From Marinobacter maritimus (GTDB taxonomy: Bacteria > Pseudomonadota > Gammaproteobacteria > Pseudomonadales > Oleiphilaceae), in assembly GCF_007671675.1 (NCBI RefSeq), contig NZ_VCGW01000003.1:1-64000 (forward strand): a DNA stretch of 64,000 nt, in the 5' to 3' direction. Of this stretch, positions 28,140 through 37,114 are shown in pieces (position 1 is the first letter of the stretch; each line of letters opens with the position of its first letter). Position numbers and translations under genes: made by a program. The notes below the pieces were generated by a model, which saw only the letters and a list, made by a program, of their open reading frames with translations, was not told where the DNA came from and did not search any database.

Positions 28140-28397
28140 ATGGACAAGCCCACTACCCCGCATCACGAATACCCTTCAATGGTCAGAAACGTCCGGCTTG
28201 ACCACCACGATAGCGTGCGGAGCCATGTGCACCAGCAAGTCAGCACGGAAGTAGAGCGGCTGGAACGCCGAATCGAGGTTTTGCGCCTGACCAAGGCACC
28301 ACACGTCGCCGTTATGATTTCAGCCTATGAGCGGATGATTGATCACAAAAAAAGCTTTTTGCAGACCTGTGATCTTGATGAGCGTTGTGATTACTGA
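28140..28397 (+). CDS. small histidine-rich unknown protein
   Basis: An 85-residue protein rich in His and Arg in its first half (PHHEY, LDHHDSVRSHVHQQV) with a central amphipathic helix (VSTEVERLERRIEVLRLTKA). The ATG follows GGATGAGAG. Its 3' end overlaps the stop of the convergent lipoprotein gene by 7 bp. I do not recognise it; the helical middle could be a dimerisation segment and the histidines a metal site, but this is speculative. Confidence 0.55.
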   Translation: MDKPTTPHHEYPSMVRNVRLDHHDSVRSHVHQQVSTEVERLERRIEVLRLTKAPHVAVMISAYERMIDHKKSFLQTCDLDERCDY

Positions 28398-29470
28398 CGC
28401 ACGTATGCTCCCGTTGCAGTCCAGCTCACAGCTGCATCGCTGTTCGGTTGGTTGTCGCAATAAGCCGGGTTGAGGCTGGTTTTGTCTGGCTCTGCGCTGG
28501 TCGGGGTTTTAATCCTTGCCGGTTCGTCATTGGAATAGAAGATTCTGAGTGTCGAGCTCGTATAATCCAGCTCAACCCTCAGACAATCAGGGCTTGAATC
28601 ACTCAGGCTGATGCCGTCATACCGGTTGAGATCCAGTACTGCGTTGTCCGAACTCTTGATAAACAAAGTATCCGTTTTTTCCTGAACGAAATCCTGCCTA
28701 AGTTCGATGCTGCCAAAGTTGCGGCTGAGATAATCGGCGGTGGCGTACTCGGGGCTGTTGTAGCCCGATGTTCCGAAACTGTTGGCGCTAAAACGGCTTC
28801 CGGCCAACACGCTCACCAGCTCCGGTTGTGCGTTGGCCTCTTCCGGTTCAACGCTTCGGTTCACGTACTGAACGGTTCGGTAAACTTTGGCCTCCACTTC
28901 GCTGTCTTCGGGGCCGGCGGGAAGATAGCGCCAGTCAAGAGTCGGGAAAATCCACAGGCTGTCATTAAGCGGTGCATTGCTGAGAACCGCGTTCTGATCT
29001 GTAAAGCGAATGAGTGCGCCATTCCCCCGGGTGTTATAGGTGCCTGCAGCGCCCGCCGCTATGCGTTGACTGATGTACTGCCGTCCGTCCCGGAAATTGG
29101 TGACCTCGTTGGATGCGATGACCTGATTGATCAAATCCAACGGGTTGCGCACTCTTTCATAGCGGGTTCCGTTATCGGTGCGCGTGGCTCGGATAAAGTT
29201 GTCTATGTGGCCGCGCAACTCTTCGGCGGTTTGTTGGTTGTTGGTATTGTTGTCTGCGCCGACGGGCTGAATACCCTGATAAAAATCCCGGAACCGGGTG
29301 TGTTCAAGGTTGTCGGGTACATTTTCTGTATTTTCGAGATCAAACGTCGAAAAGGCCAGGTCCACATTGGTTGCCGGGTTAAACGCCGATTCTCCGGTAT
29401 CCTCCAGGCCGCAGCCGCTCAGGTTCAGCGTCAGGAATAAAATGGCGGCGAAAAAGCAGGAGTGTCTCAT
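28391..29470 (-). CDS. putative lipoprotein of unknown function
   Basis: A 359-residue exported protein with a lipobox (LTLNLSGC, cysteine at residue 20). The mature part is polar, rich in Asn, Thr and Ser with beta-like segments (ALIRFTDQNAVLSNAPLNDSLWIFPTL, TLFIKSSDNAVLDL, LRVELDYTSSTLRIFY) and ends with two cysteines (SPDCLR and NPAYCDN). ATG 29470 gives the signal peptide; the longer frame to 29557 is unlikely. It is divergent from the hybrid histidine kinase, about 130 bp away, so it may be under the same control. Family not recognised. Confidence 0.7.
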   Translation of the reverse strand: MRHSCFFAAILFLTLNLSGCGLEDTGESAFNPATNVDLAFSTFDLENTENVPDNLEHTRFRDFYQGIQPVGADNNTNNQQTAEELRGHIDNFIRATRTDNGTRYERVRNPLDLINQVIASNEVTNFRDGRQYISQRIAAGAAGTYNTRGNGALIRFTDQNAVLSNAPLNDSLWIFPTLDWRYLPAGPEDSEVEAKVYRTVQYVNRSVEPEEANAQPELVSVLAGSRFSANSFGTSGYNSPEYATADYLSRNFGSIELRQDFVQEKTDTLFIKSSDNAVLDLNRYDGISLSDSSPDCLRVELDYTSSTLRIFYSNDEPARIKTPTSAEPDKTSLNPAYCDNQPNSDAAVSWTATGAYVRQ

Positions 29471-29598
29471 TTCAGAAGGCCCTGAGGTGCGCAATTGTCC
29501 GTAAACGGCTAAAGTAAAAACCCGCGGGGCTCTCCGCCCCGATCCGACTGCAGACAATAAACCATAAGACAGGCATCTACCCTCGCGGAGATCACATT

Positions 29599-32500
29599 TT
29601 GCAGCAACGGTGTAAACCTGCTTCAGGCAAAGCAGCTCAGTGGCTGCTTGTCGCGCTATTTTTGATCACGGCTCTGGTGCCCGGCATGGCAAGCGCCCAG
29701 GAGCAGTGCCAGAATGGCCAGATCGTCCTGGAACGCAGCACCCAAAGCGTCCGTGATTTTGGTGGTTGCATCTCGTACCTGGAAGATGCCGGCCAGCTTT
29801 ACCTGCTACCGGACATTCTACGTATGGAACCTGAGCGGTTCACCCGCCATGAGAGCGGCGTATTGAATTTCGGCTACACAGAATCGGCGTACTGGACGCG
29901 CTTTGATTTGCGTGCAGATACCGGAGAGGCGGGCACAGAGTGGATTCTGGAGCTGGCGCTGCCGCTGGTAGATGAGGTGGTGTTGTATCTGGTGCGCGAT
30001 GGAAAGCTGATTGACCAGCGCAAGGCAGGCTATCAGGACAACTGGGCAGAGCGTGATCTGGCTGTGCCAAACCCCACGTTCAGGCTGAACCTGGAGCCCG
30101 GTAGCGTTACCTCGGTATACCTGCGCATTATCAATACCAACACCTTCCGCTTACCTGTCAGTCTCTGGAACCCCAACAGTTACATCGAAAAGGTGTCGGT
30201 GGACGAAATCGTCCGGGGTGCGCTGTTAGGCAGTCTGCTCGCCATTCTGGCCTACAACCTGTTTGTCGCCGTTTCAGTTCGCGAGCGCAGTAACATCTAT
30301 TACGTGCTCTATCTGGTGTCTGCGGCAGTGTTTATTGCGACCGAACAGGTTCACGGCATTCAACTGCTTGATAGCCGGCCGGTTTTCTTTAACAAGGAGT
30401 ATCTGCATTTCCAGATCATCATGACCTGGTTCTGGGGCCTTTTGATGGCCCGCGCCCTGCTCGAAACCCGTACCCGTTCATTGGATCTCGACCGGGTTAT
30501 CAAGATGTGCATTTATTCGGTTGTTCTTACGTTTCTGTTGTCGTTGTTCCTTCCGTACCACGTTGCCATGGAATGGATTGTTATTGGCTCGATGCTGCTC
30601 TGTCTTATTCTGATCGTGGTGAGCTACCTGTCCTGGCGCTATTACAACCCTGCGGCCCGCTCCTACTTTTTCGCATGGACGCTGGCACTTATTGGCTTCG
30701 GTATATATGCACTGACGGTTATGGGTTACCTGCCGCTTAATACGTTCACCAGTTACGCGCCCCAGATCGGGCTTACCGCTCAGATTATCCTGTTTTCCTT
30801 TGCGCTGGCCGACCGGATCAAGCAGGTTCAGGGTCAGGCACTGAGCTGGAGCCGGCGGGCGCTAAACAGCCTGCAGCGTTACCAGTCGTTGTTTGATAAC
30901 GCCATTGAGGGCGTTTTCCAGATGTCGCCCGCGCGGCAGTTTGTAACGGCCAACCCTGCCATGGCGCGGTTAATGGGGTTCAGCAACAGCCAGGAACTGT
31001 TGGCAAACAATCCGGATGTACTGGAGGCGTGCATTGCAGACGACCAGTTGCGGGAGCTGGTGGTGGAACAGCTTGAGGCGCGGGGCACGATAAAAGGGGT
31101 GGAGGCCCGCTATCTGACCAACACCGGGGAAGAGCGCTGGGCCATTATTTCACTCCACACAGCCTACGATACTGACGGCGAGCCCACGCACCTGGAAGGA
31201 ACCTGCGTCGATTCCACAGAAAGCCACCGGCGCCAACGCATCGAGCGTGAACGGGAACAGGAACGGCTGGAGAAGGAGCTTGCGCGCAATTCCGCCGAAG
31301 CCAAGAGTCAGTTCCTCGCCAATATGAGCCATGAGATTCGAACGCCGCTGGCGGCCATAATTGGCTACGGGGAGACGCTTATGGACCCGGATCTCGATGA
31401 GCAGGAAAAGCGCAGCAGCGCGGAGACCGTTGTTCGGAGCGGGCGACACCTGCTTGATCTGGTGAATGATATCCTCGACCACTCCAAAATCGACGCCAAC
31501 AAGCTGGATGTGGACGTGATATCGGTGAACCTGCCGGAGCTGTTGGACGAGATTCGTGCTTTTTTCGCCCCCCGGGCGAAGGAAAAAAGTCTCGACTTCA
31601 ATATACTCTGTGAATTCCCGCTGCCCGAGCAGATCCAGACTGACCCGACGCGCTTGCGCCAGATTATTATCAATTTGTGTGGAAACGCGCTTAAATTTAC
31701 GGAAAAAGGGTCTATCTCCCTGTCTGTGTATTGTGATCGAGAGCGGGAGATACTGGTTGCCCGGGTTGTCGACACGGGAATCGGTATGAAGCCGGAGCAA
31801 ATTGGCCGGCTGTTTGATCCCTTTGCCCAGGGCAGTGCCGCGATTTCGCGACAGTATGGCGGCACGGGCCTGGGCTTGAGTATCTCGCGGCGGCTGGCGG
31901 AAATGCTGGGCGGCAGTATCCGTGTGAATAGCACCTACGGAGAGGGCAGCGAATTTGAGCTATCGATTCGCACCGGTGCACTGGATAAGGTTCACTTCCT
32001 TCGGGACGCGTCTGAGATGAGCCAGCGCCGGCGAACCATTCCAATGGTTGTAGCGCCGCGTCTCTCAGGGCGCATACTCTGTGCGGAGGACAACGACGTA
32101 AACCGCCGCCTGGTCTCGTTGCTGGTGAGTCGCACCGGCGCTGAGCTTGTGCATGTGGGCAACGGCGCCGAAGCTCTGGAGATGGCTATCCGAGAGTCTT
32201 TCGACGTGATTCTGATGGACATTCAGATGCCGGTGATGAACGGGCGCGATGCCACCGCCGCGTTGCGGGAAGCCGGGGTAAATACGCCCGTTATCGCACT
32301 GACCGCCAATGTGATGTCTGAAGACATTGCCGACTACCGGCTTGCCGGCTGCAATGAACACCTGGCTAAACCCATCGACAAGCAGCGCTTTTATGAGGTG
32401 CTGGCTCGGTACCTGAAAGTTGATGTTGGCAATGCCACAGACCCGGGCCAGCAATATCGTGGCCGGGTTCTGGTGGCCGAGGACAACGAAGAGAGCCGTC

Positions 32501-33138
32501 AGCTAGTAGAACGGATGCTGAACCGCCTTGGCCCGGATGTTGTAACGGTTGCCTCGGGCGCTGAAGCTGTACGTAAAGCGCTTTCAGAATCGGTGCAACT
32601 GGTACTCATGGACCGGCATATGCCGGATATGGACGGCGTGGCAGCTACGCAGCTGCTCAGGCAGGCGGGTTTCCGGCGCCCGATCATTGCCTTTACGGCG
32701 GGCGACCAGCAGGAAACCGATGCACTGCGCGATGCAGGCTGTGATGGAGCGCTGGAAAAACCGATAGATGAGCATCGTTTGCAGGCGTTATTGAGCCGTT
32801 TTCTTGAGCCTGGGTTGCCCGGCGAATGCAGTGCGGGGAACGATGAGGATATTGGCCGCCTGGCAGAAAGATTCCTGTCAGGGTTGGGCGAACGCCGGCA
32901 GCGCATGAACCAGGCACTGGCAGCCAGTGATCGGGCCGTGCTTGAAACGGAAACCCATCAGATCAAAGGCTCTGCGGGCGCCATGGGGTATCCCTTGATG
33001 ACCCGTCAGGCGGGTATCGTGGAGGCGCTTGTAAAAGCTACCACCCCTCAGTGGAACCAGGTTCGTAGCGAACTGGCGGTACTGGACGAGATGATAGTGC
33101 GTGAACAAACACAGATTAAAACAGGATCGGATCTATGA
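29599..33138 (+). CDS. hybrid sensor histidine kinase (7TMR-DISM, PAS, 2 REC, Hpt)
   Basis: An 1179-residue membrane phosphorelay kinase. After a signal peptide (ending SAQEQ) comes a periplasmic 7TMR-DISMED2-type carbohydrate-binding-like domain (about 40-190), a seven-helix 7TMR-DISM block (about 205-405), a PAS domain (about 425-545), the HisKA domain with FLANMSHEIRTPL (His about 578), an ATPase domain with N-box NLCGNALKF and G-boxes DTGIGM and GGTGLGLSIS, two receiver domains (Asp about 874 in ILMDIQMP and about 1004 in LVLMDRHMP) and a C-terminal Hpt (His about 1119 in THQIKGSAGAMG). The start is TTG at 29599, 8 bp after GGAG. It overlaps the next gene by ATGA. Signal unknown; BarA/diffusible-solute sensing kinases are the nearest analogues. 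Confidence 0.93.
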   Translation: MQQRCKPASGKAAQWLLVALFLITALVPGMASAQEQCQNGQIVLERSTQSVRDFGGCISYLEDAGQLYLLPDILRMEPERFTRHESGVLNFGYTESAYWTRFDLRADTGEAGTEWILELALPLVDEVVLYLVRDGKLIDQRKAGYQDNWAERDLAVPNPTFRLNLEPGSVTSVYLRIINTNTFRLPVSLWNPNSYIEKVSVDEIVRGALLGSLLAILAYNLFVAVSVRERSNIYYVLYLVSAAVFIATEQVHGIQLLDSRPVFFNKEYLHFQIIMTWFWGLLMARALLETRTRSLDLDRVIKMCIYSVVLTFLLSLFLPYHVAMEWIVIGSMLLCLILIVVSYLSWRYYNPAARSYFFAWTLALIGFGIYALTVMGYLPLNTFTSYAPQIGLTAQIILFSFALADRIKQVQGQALSWSRRALNSLQRYQSLFDNAIEGVFQMSPARQFVTANPAMARLMGFSNSQELLANNPDVLEACIADDQLRELVVEQLEARGTIKGVEARYLTNTGEERWAIISLHTAYDTDGEPTHLEGTCVDSTESHRRQRIEREREQERLEKELARNSAEAKSQFLANMSHEIRTPLAAIIGYGETLMDPDLDEQEKRSSAETVVRSGRHLLDLVNDILDHSKIDANKLDVDVISVNLPELLDEIRAFFAPRAKEKSLDFNILCEFPLPEQIQTDPTRLRQIIINLCGNALKFTEKGSISLSVYCDREREILVARVVDTGIGMKPEQIGRLFDPFAQGSAAISRQYGGTGLGLSISRRLAEMLGGSIRVNSTYGEGSEFELSIRTGALDKVHFLRDASEMSQRRRTIPMVVAPRLSGRILCAEDNDVNRRLVSLLVSRTGAELVHVGNGAEALEMAIRESFDVILMDIQMPVMNGRDATAALREAGVNTPVIALTANVMSEDIADYRLAGCNEHLAKPIDKQRFYEVLARYLKVDVGNATDPGQQYRGRVLVAEDNEESRQLVERMLNRLGPDVVTVASGAEAVRKALSESVQLVLMDRHMPDMDGVAATQLLRQAGFRRPIIAFTAGDQQETDALRDAGCDGALEKPIDEHRLQALLSRFLEPGLPGECSAGNDEDIGRLAERFLSGLGERRQRMNQALAASDRAVLETETHQIKGSAGAMGYPLMTRQAGIVEALVKATTPQWNQVRSELAVLDEMIVREQTQIKTGSDL

Positions 33139-33686
33139 GTGAGCGCCAGTTACACCGTGAACACCAGTCCATGAGTACGATGTACGGCACCTACGCCGAC
33201 ATTCTGTTCGTGCTTTTTCCTTTCCTCGTTATTGGTATGCAACGCCTTTGGGATGGTCGCCTTTACCAGACTCTTATGAATGCAGATCTGAGCATAGCCG
33301 CCGCCATTCTTGCCGGCCTTGCCATCGGGAAGTTTGTACTCGGGTTGGTCACTAACCGGGATCTTGGTCGCTATAAGGAGCGTATTGTATTCTTCATTGC
33401 GCTGACACTGTTTGTGGTACTCGGGCCCGCCATAATTCTGATGCTAAGCATCACCGGGGGCGCCGAAGTACCGGGGTTTGTGGCATTTGTGCAGCCTGTA
33501 CTGTTGATTATTGCGATCTCGCTCTATTCAACCGCTGTCAGCATCAGCAACATACTGACGCAGGATGACGGTCAGGAATCTTATAAGGCTAATGCAGATG
33601 AGCACCTGACGGATGGCACCCTCGCTCCGGGAGCCAGGCATGCGCCGCTGGATCTCCCGCGCCATACAGGCACCGACTCTTGGTAA
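33135..33686 (+). CDS. membrane protein linked to the kinase
   Basis: A 183-residue inner-membrane protein of unknown family with four hydrophobic segments (YADILFVLFPFLVIGMQRLW, LSIAAAILAGLAIGKFVLGLV, IVFFIALTLFVVLGPAIILML and VQPVLLIIAISLYSTAVSI). The tail is soluble and acidic. Its ATG overlaps the kinase stop (ATGA), which means translation is coupled, and the response regulator follows 58 bp later. It is therefore probably an accessory or output partner of the phosphorelay, but nothing in the sequence states how. Confidence 0.7.
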   Translation: MSERQLHREHQSMSTMYGTYADILFVLFPFLVIGMQRLWDGRLYQTLMNADLSIAAAILAGLAIGKFVLGLVTNRDLGRYKERIVFFIALTLFVVLGPAIILMLSITGGAEVPGFVAFVQPVLLIIAISLYSTAVSISNILTQDDGQESYKANADEHLTDGTLAPGARHAPLDLPRHTGTDSW

Positions 33687-33744
33687 TCGCCGTTCTGCAA
33701 GGCGCCCGGGCTGCAATACGCCCGGCGAAAATAGGAGACTAAAG

Positions 33745-34158
33745 ATGGGTAATTTGACCGTACTGGTTGTTGAAGATGAGCCAGTGATGCGTGAGCGACT
33801 GGTTGAGATGCTTTATAAAGCTGGGGCGACTGATGTAACAGAGTGCGAAAGCGCGGCTTCGGCCAAAAAGGCATTTGATGAAGGCAAGTTCCAGATCGTG
33901 CTGCTGGACCTTGGCTTACCGGATGGCGATGGTCATGAGTTGATGAAAGCTTTCAAAGCGGCGCGGGATGGGCAGCATATCGTGCTGGTCACAGCGGACG
34001 ACTCTATCGACAGCATTCAACGAGCAATCAGCGCCGGAGCCAACGGCTATGTTGTGAAGCCTTACTCCCAGGAAAAAATTTACGACGTAATCGGCAATTA
34101 TGAAGTAGTGCATGGTGGCGATCCGGAAAAAACACAGGGTCTGAACCGGCACCATTGA
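33745..34158 (+). CDS. single-domain response regulator
   Basis: A 137-residue CheY-like receiver protein without an output domain. The acidic pocket is VVEDEP, the phosphoacceptor is the aspartate in LLDLGLPDGDG at about D55, the conserved threonine is in VLVTADD and the lysine in YVVKPYS. ATG 33745 follows AGGAGACTAAAG. It is the third gene of the kinase operon and is a likely phosphate shuttle or target between the hybrid kinase and an unlinked output protein. A stem-loop covers its stop codon. Confidence 0.92.
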   Translation: MGNLTVLVVEDEPVMRERLVEMLYKAGATDVTECESAASAKKAFDEGKFQIVLLDLGLPDGDGHELMKAFKAARDGQHIVLVTADDSIDSIQRAISAGANGYVVKPYSQEKIYDVIGNYEVVHGGDPEKTQGLNRHH

Positions 34159-34167
34159 CCGGTTCAG
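34141..34167 (+). terminator. hairpin at end of kinase operon
   Basis: CTGAACCGG (34141-34149) pairs perfectly with CCGGTTCAG (34159-34167); the loop holds the regulator stop codon. ACGTTTATCTAATCTTTCG follows, only moderately T-rich. Confidence 0.55.
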
Positions 34168-34192
34168 ACGTTTATCTAATCTTTCGTGCACA

Positions 34193-34465
34193 TTATGCCA
34201 CCTGGCGTGCGATCCAGGAGTTGTGGCGGGTAGCCAGAGCGCGAACGTAGCGGGCCTCTGCGTCGCCGAGAGTGGCAACCGCGCCATTGAATATCCAGCC
34301 CCGCTCGTAAACACCAAGCACCCTCTGCTCATCTTCAAGGTTTACGCGTTGGTTCAGCTTTTTGCAGATAGCATCCAGCAACGGCAGTTTCTCCGGGCGG
34401 CGGATCGGCCCCGTGCGGTTATTCATCGGCTGGTTAGCGGCACGCGATGTAGCTTGTCTTCTCAT
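34193..34465 (-). CDS. small basic protein with terminator-like leader
   Basis: A 90-residue basic soluble protein (RRQATSRAANQPMNNRTGPIRR at the N-terminus, in part; then LLDAICKKLNQRVNLEDEQRVLGVYERGWIFNGAVATLGDAEARYV). The N-terminus looks disordered and the C-terminal 50 residues folded. ATG 34465 has a very good ribosome site (AAGGAGATCACC). A perfect 9-bp hairpin followed by a T-rich run lies 33 bp upstream on its own strand. I do not recognise the family. It converges on the kinase operon. Confidence 0.65.
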   Translation of the reverse strand: MRRQATSRAANQPMNNRTGPIRRPEKLPLLDAICKKLNQRVNLEDEQRVLGVYERGWIFNGAVATLGDAEARYVRALATRHNSWIARQVA

Positions 34466-34487
34466 GGTGATCTCCTTTTCATTTTGC

Positions 34488-34530
34488 GGCGGCAAAAATA
34501 AAACCCCGGAGCCGAGAGCAACCGGGGTTT
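34488..34530 (-). terminator. intrinsic terminator/attenuator in leader
   Basis: Read on the minus strand, AAACCCCGG (34530-34522) pairs perfectly with CCGGGGTTT (34509-34501) and is followed by TTTTATTTTTGCC. It lies between any minus-strand promoter upstream and the small basic protein gene, so it may be a transcriptional attenuator of that gene. Confidence 0.6.
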
Positions 34531-34882
34531 CGTGGAGACGCTGACCCGGTCGCTGCATAGGCTCCCGGGAATTGACCGAAAGCCGTTAGATATCTTTTAC
34601 CAGTGCACGCACACAATGCCCTTCAAGGGAGTCTGCTGCGGCACTCATCAAGTTCTTGGGGTTCATTCGAGTCATAGTCGGCTTTATGGGTTCATTTGAG
34701 ATAATAGTGTATCCGTTAGTCCAGTGTTTGCAATAGCCCCGTCGCTTCGACAAACGCGTACAGACGCATTCAAAGCGCACCCGTCGTAGCTGCGGTTTTT
34801 CGGTAGTGGAAAGTCCGTAGCCACTAACTCGTACAGATATTCGGCGGCGTATGGGAGATAATTTGCACGCTAACTAATACTC
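34531..34882. other. intergenic stretch, no clear gene
   Basis: About 350 bp without a supportable gene. A minus-strand frame of about 29 codons (from an ATG near 34674 to 34586, starting MTRMNPKNLMSAAADSLEG) has no convincing ribosome site. The stretch must hold a promoter for the small basic protein on the minus strand and one for the membrane protein at 34883 on the plus strand, but I cannot place either with confidence. Confidence 0.4.
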
Positions 34883-35164
34883 ATGCTTGAAAATACCCAG
34901 AGGTTGAAACCTAAGAAGATGTCCGAAGAATCCGGATCCGCCCGCAATAAGTTCCGTTTCCATTTTGCAGTAGAAATCATTCTGGTAGCCGCGCTGGCCA
35001 TCTACATGGTGCTGGCACAGGGACAGGTCGTTGGTGATGATCTTGCCTTCACCGTTATAGGGGCCGGGTTAATGGCGCTGGTCACTTACTGGACCTTGTC
35101 GACCCTGAGAGGCGGTCTGGAAATGATCGTGCTCAGAGTGCGCGGCCTGAAGCTGAAGCACTGA
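34883..35164 (+). CDS. small two-helix membrane protein
   Basis: A 93-residue protein with two hydrophobic segments (FAVEIILVAALAIYMVLA and LAFTVIGAGLMALVTYWTL) and basic ends, so probably an inner-membrane hairpin. The first ATG (34883) has a poor ribosome site; ATG 34919, after a purine-rich stretch, is a reasonable alternative and would give 81 residues. Its last 32 bp overlap the 3' end of the convergent exonuclease gene. Family not recognised. Confidence 0.6.
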   Translation: MLENTQRLKPKKMSEESGSARNKFRFHFAVEIILVAALAIYMVLAQGQVVGDDLAFTVIGAGLMALVTYWTLSTLRGGLEMIVLRVRGLKLKH

Positions 35165-35645
35165 CGTACTCCCAGGTTTTCTGCAGAATCAGAGCATCGT
35201 TTGCCGCACGGTGAACGGGTAGGCCCAGGTCTGCAATAACCTGCTGGCGTGCATCTGGCCACAGCTTGACCTGCCGGGAGTCGAGCAACACAGATACCGA
35301 CTCCAGTTGGAATCCGGGCTCCACACCGGCAGCCCGGAACAGCCGATACAGCCAGAAACTGTCGAATGTCCAGGCGTCACAGAAAACGTGGCCCGACAAC
35401 AGCTGGTTAAGGTGGTGAGCCACGTCCTTTACGGCATTGCCCTCCGCAGACAAGCTTGCCCTTGAAATACCATGGATCTGCTCTGCGCTTGCAGACCAAT
35501 CCTGCCAAAGTACGTGGGGCTCAATCAGCCAGCTATGCAGCGTGCTGTCAGGCATGCAGACGCCTACCTCGATCGGGTAACTTGCAATCAGGTCAAGGCT
35601 TGATGCCTCGAAATCGATAAACGCCGGGCGCAATTCTGTGGTCAT
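35133..35645 (-). CDS. DEDDh-type 3'-5' exonuclease
   Basis: A 170-residue protein of the RNase T/DNA polymerase III epsilon superfamily. The acidic residues that bind two metals are visible: DFEA near the N-terminus (Exo I), the HGIS segment, [14 protein letters not shown] (Exo II) and VHRAANDA (Exo III, histidine followed five residues later by aspartate, the DEDDh type). ATG 35645 is used; the frame opens two codons earlier at TTG. It stands alone, divergent from queC. DNA versus RNA substrate cannot be told from sequence. Confidence 0.82.
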   Translation of the reverse strand: MTTELRPAFIDFEASSLDLIASYPIEVGVCMPDSTLHSWLIEPHVLWQDWSASAEQIHGISRASLSAEGNAVKDVAHHLNQLLSGHVFCDAWTFDSFWLYRLFRAAGVEPGFQLESVSVLLDSRQVKLWPDARQQVIADLGLPVHRAANDALILQKTWEYVSASASGRAL

Positions 35646-35792
35646 TGGCAATCTGATAGTCAGGTTGTTTTGAGGCCAGTTTACCCGCCCGCCTTCACAG
35701 ACGCGAACCCAACCCGCCTTTGCACTGATACAATACGCGGATTATATTGCCCGGTTTTTACACAATCGTTTATCGCTTTGCCTGGAGCCTGC

Positions 35793-36458
35793 ATGACTGA
35801 CACCGTAGTTGTAATCTATTCCGGAGGTATGGACTCCTTTACGCTGCTGCATCGGGCGCGCGCCCGGGGGCTGAAGGTTCATGCGTTGTCATTCAATTAT
35901 GGCCAGCGTCACGTCCGTGAACTCGATGTTGCCCGCTCAGTGTGCGTTGATCTCGACATTCCCCACAAAGTGATCGATATACGGGCTATGAACGAGGTGA
36001 TGTCCGGTTCAGCACTGACCTCCGGCGACGCCATACCCGAAGGTCATTATGAAGAAGAAAACATGAAGGCTACGGTGGTGCCCAATCGCAACATGATTCT
36101 GCTTTCCCTTGCGACCGGCTATGCCGTAACCGTCAATGCCGGTGCTGTGTGGTACGGCGCCCATGGAGGCGATCATGCAATTTATCCGGACTGCCGGCCT
36201 GAGTTTGTGGAAAAAATGGATGCGGTATGCCGCATCGCCAACTACGAACCCGTGGGTATCGAAGCGCCGTTCATGCATATGAGCAAAGGTGACATTCTGG
36301 CCGAAGGTCTGAAGCTCAAGCTTGATTACGCCCACACCTGGACTTGTTATAACGGGCGGGAAGAGGCTTGCGGGCTTTGTGGTTCTTGTGTGGAACGGCT
36401 TGAAGCTTTTGCGGAAAACGGTCTTGCAGATCCGTTAGCGTATGAGGCGGGGCGCTGA
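35793..36458 (+). CDS. queC: 7-cyano-7-deazaguanine synthase
   Basis: QueC converts 7-carboxy-7-deazaguanine to preQ0 with ATP and ammonia, in queuosine biosynthesis in the cytosol. This 221-residue protein has the ATP-pyrophosphatase loop SGGMDS (usually SGGLDS), [19 protein letters not shown] and the zinc cysteines in the C-terminal [15 protein letters not shown] stretch. ATG 35793 follows TGGAGCC. The stop overlaps the queE start by one base (TGATG), so the two are translated together. Confidence 0.96.
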   Translation: MTDTVVVIYSGGMDSFTLLHRARARGLKVHALSFNYGQRHVRELDVARSVCVDLDIPHKVIDIRAMNEVMSGSALTSGDAIPEGHYEEENMKATVVPNRNMILLSLATGYAVTVNAGAVWYGAHGGDHAIYPDCRPEFVEKMDAVCRIANYEPVGIEAPFMHMSKGDILAEGLKLKLDYAHTWTCYNGREEACGLCGSCVERLEAFAENGLADPLAYEAGR

Positions 36459-37114
36459 TGTACCGGGTCAAGGAAGCGTTTTATACCTTGCAGGGTGAGG
36501 GTGCCCAGGCGGGGCGCGCAGCGGTGTTCTGTCGCTTCAGTAAATGCAATTTGTGGACAGGCCGGGAAAAAGACCGCGCAACGGCAGTGTGTAATTTCTG
36601 TGATACGGATTTTGTAGGCACGGACGGCCAGAATGGCGGCACGTTTGAAACCGCAGAGGCCCTGGCGGCTCACATCCGTCATCTCTGGCCGGATGCGCCA
36701 GGGGCTCCCTATGTGGTTTGTACCGGTGGCGAGCCGCTGTTGCAGCTGGACGACACGCTGATTGATGCGTTTCATCAGCAGGGCTTTGAGGTGGGTGTAG
36801 AGACCAACGGCACCCTGCCAGCGCCGGCCGGAATTGACTGGCTGTGCGTAAGCCCGAAGGCGGACGCCCCCGTTGTGATTGAAGCCTGCGATGAGCTGAA
36901 GCTGGTGTACCCCCAGCCCAAGGCCATTCCGGAGAGGTTCACCCATATAAAAGCGCGGCACTTTTTCCTGTCGCCTATGGCGTCACCGTCTGCCCCGGAT
37001 GGCAGCACAGATCCGGTCAAGCAGAGCAATACTCGCAGAGCTACGGATTACTGCCTGGCACACCCTCGCTGGCGCCTGACCCTGCAAATGCACAAAATCA
37101 TCGGAATCGACTGA
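36458..37114 (+). CDS. queE: 7-carboxy-7-deazaguanine synthase
   Basis: QueE is a radical SAM enzyme that rearranges 6-carboxytetrahydropterin to 7-carboxy-7-deazaguanine, the step before QueC. This 218-residue protein begins with FYTLQGEGAQAGR and has the unusual cluster motif C-x14-C-x2-C (KCNLWTGR...AVCNFC), characteristic of one QueE group rather than the standard CxxxCxxC. TGGEPLLQ is the SAM-binding GGEP motif. It overlaps queC. No queD is next to it. Confidence 0.95.
   Translation: MYRVKEAFYTLQGEGAQAGRAAVFCRFSKCNLWTGREKDRATAVCNFCDTDFVGTDGQNGGTFETAEALAAHIRHLWPDAPGAPYVVCTGGEPLLQLDDTLIDAFHQQGFEVGVETNGTLPAPAGIDWLCVSPKADAPVVIEACDELKLVYPQPKAIPERFTHIKARHFFLSPMASPSAPDGSTDPVKQSNTRRATDYCLAHPRWRLTLQMHKIIGID

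Noticed and set aside
34586..34780. Short minus-strand frame, possible 29-residue peptide
   Set aside because: No convincing ribosome site; kept only as a note.
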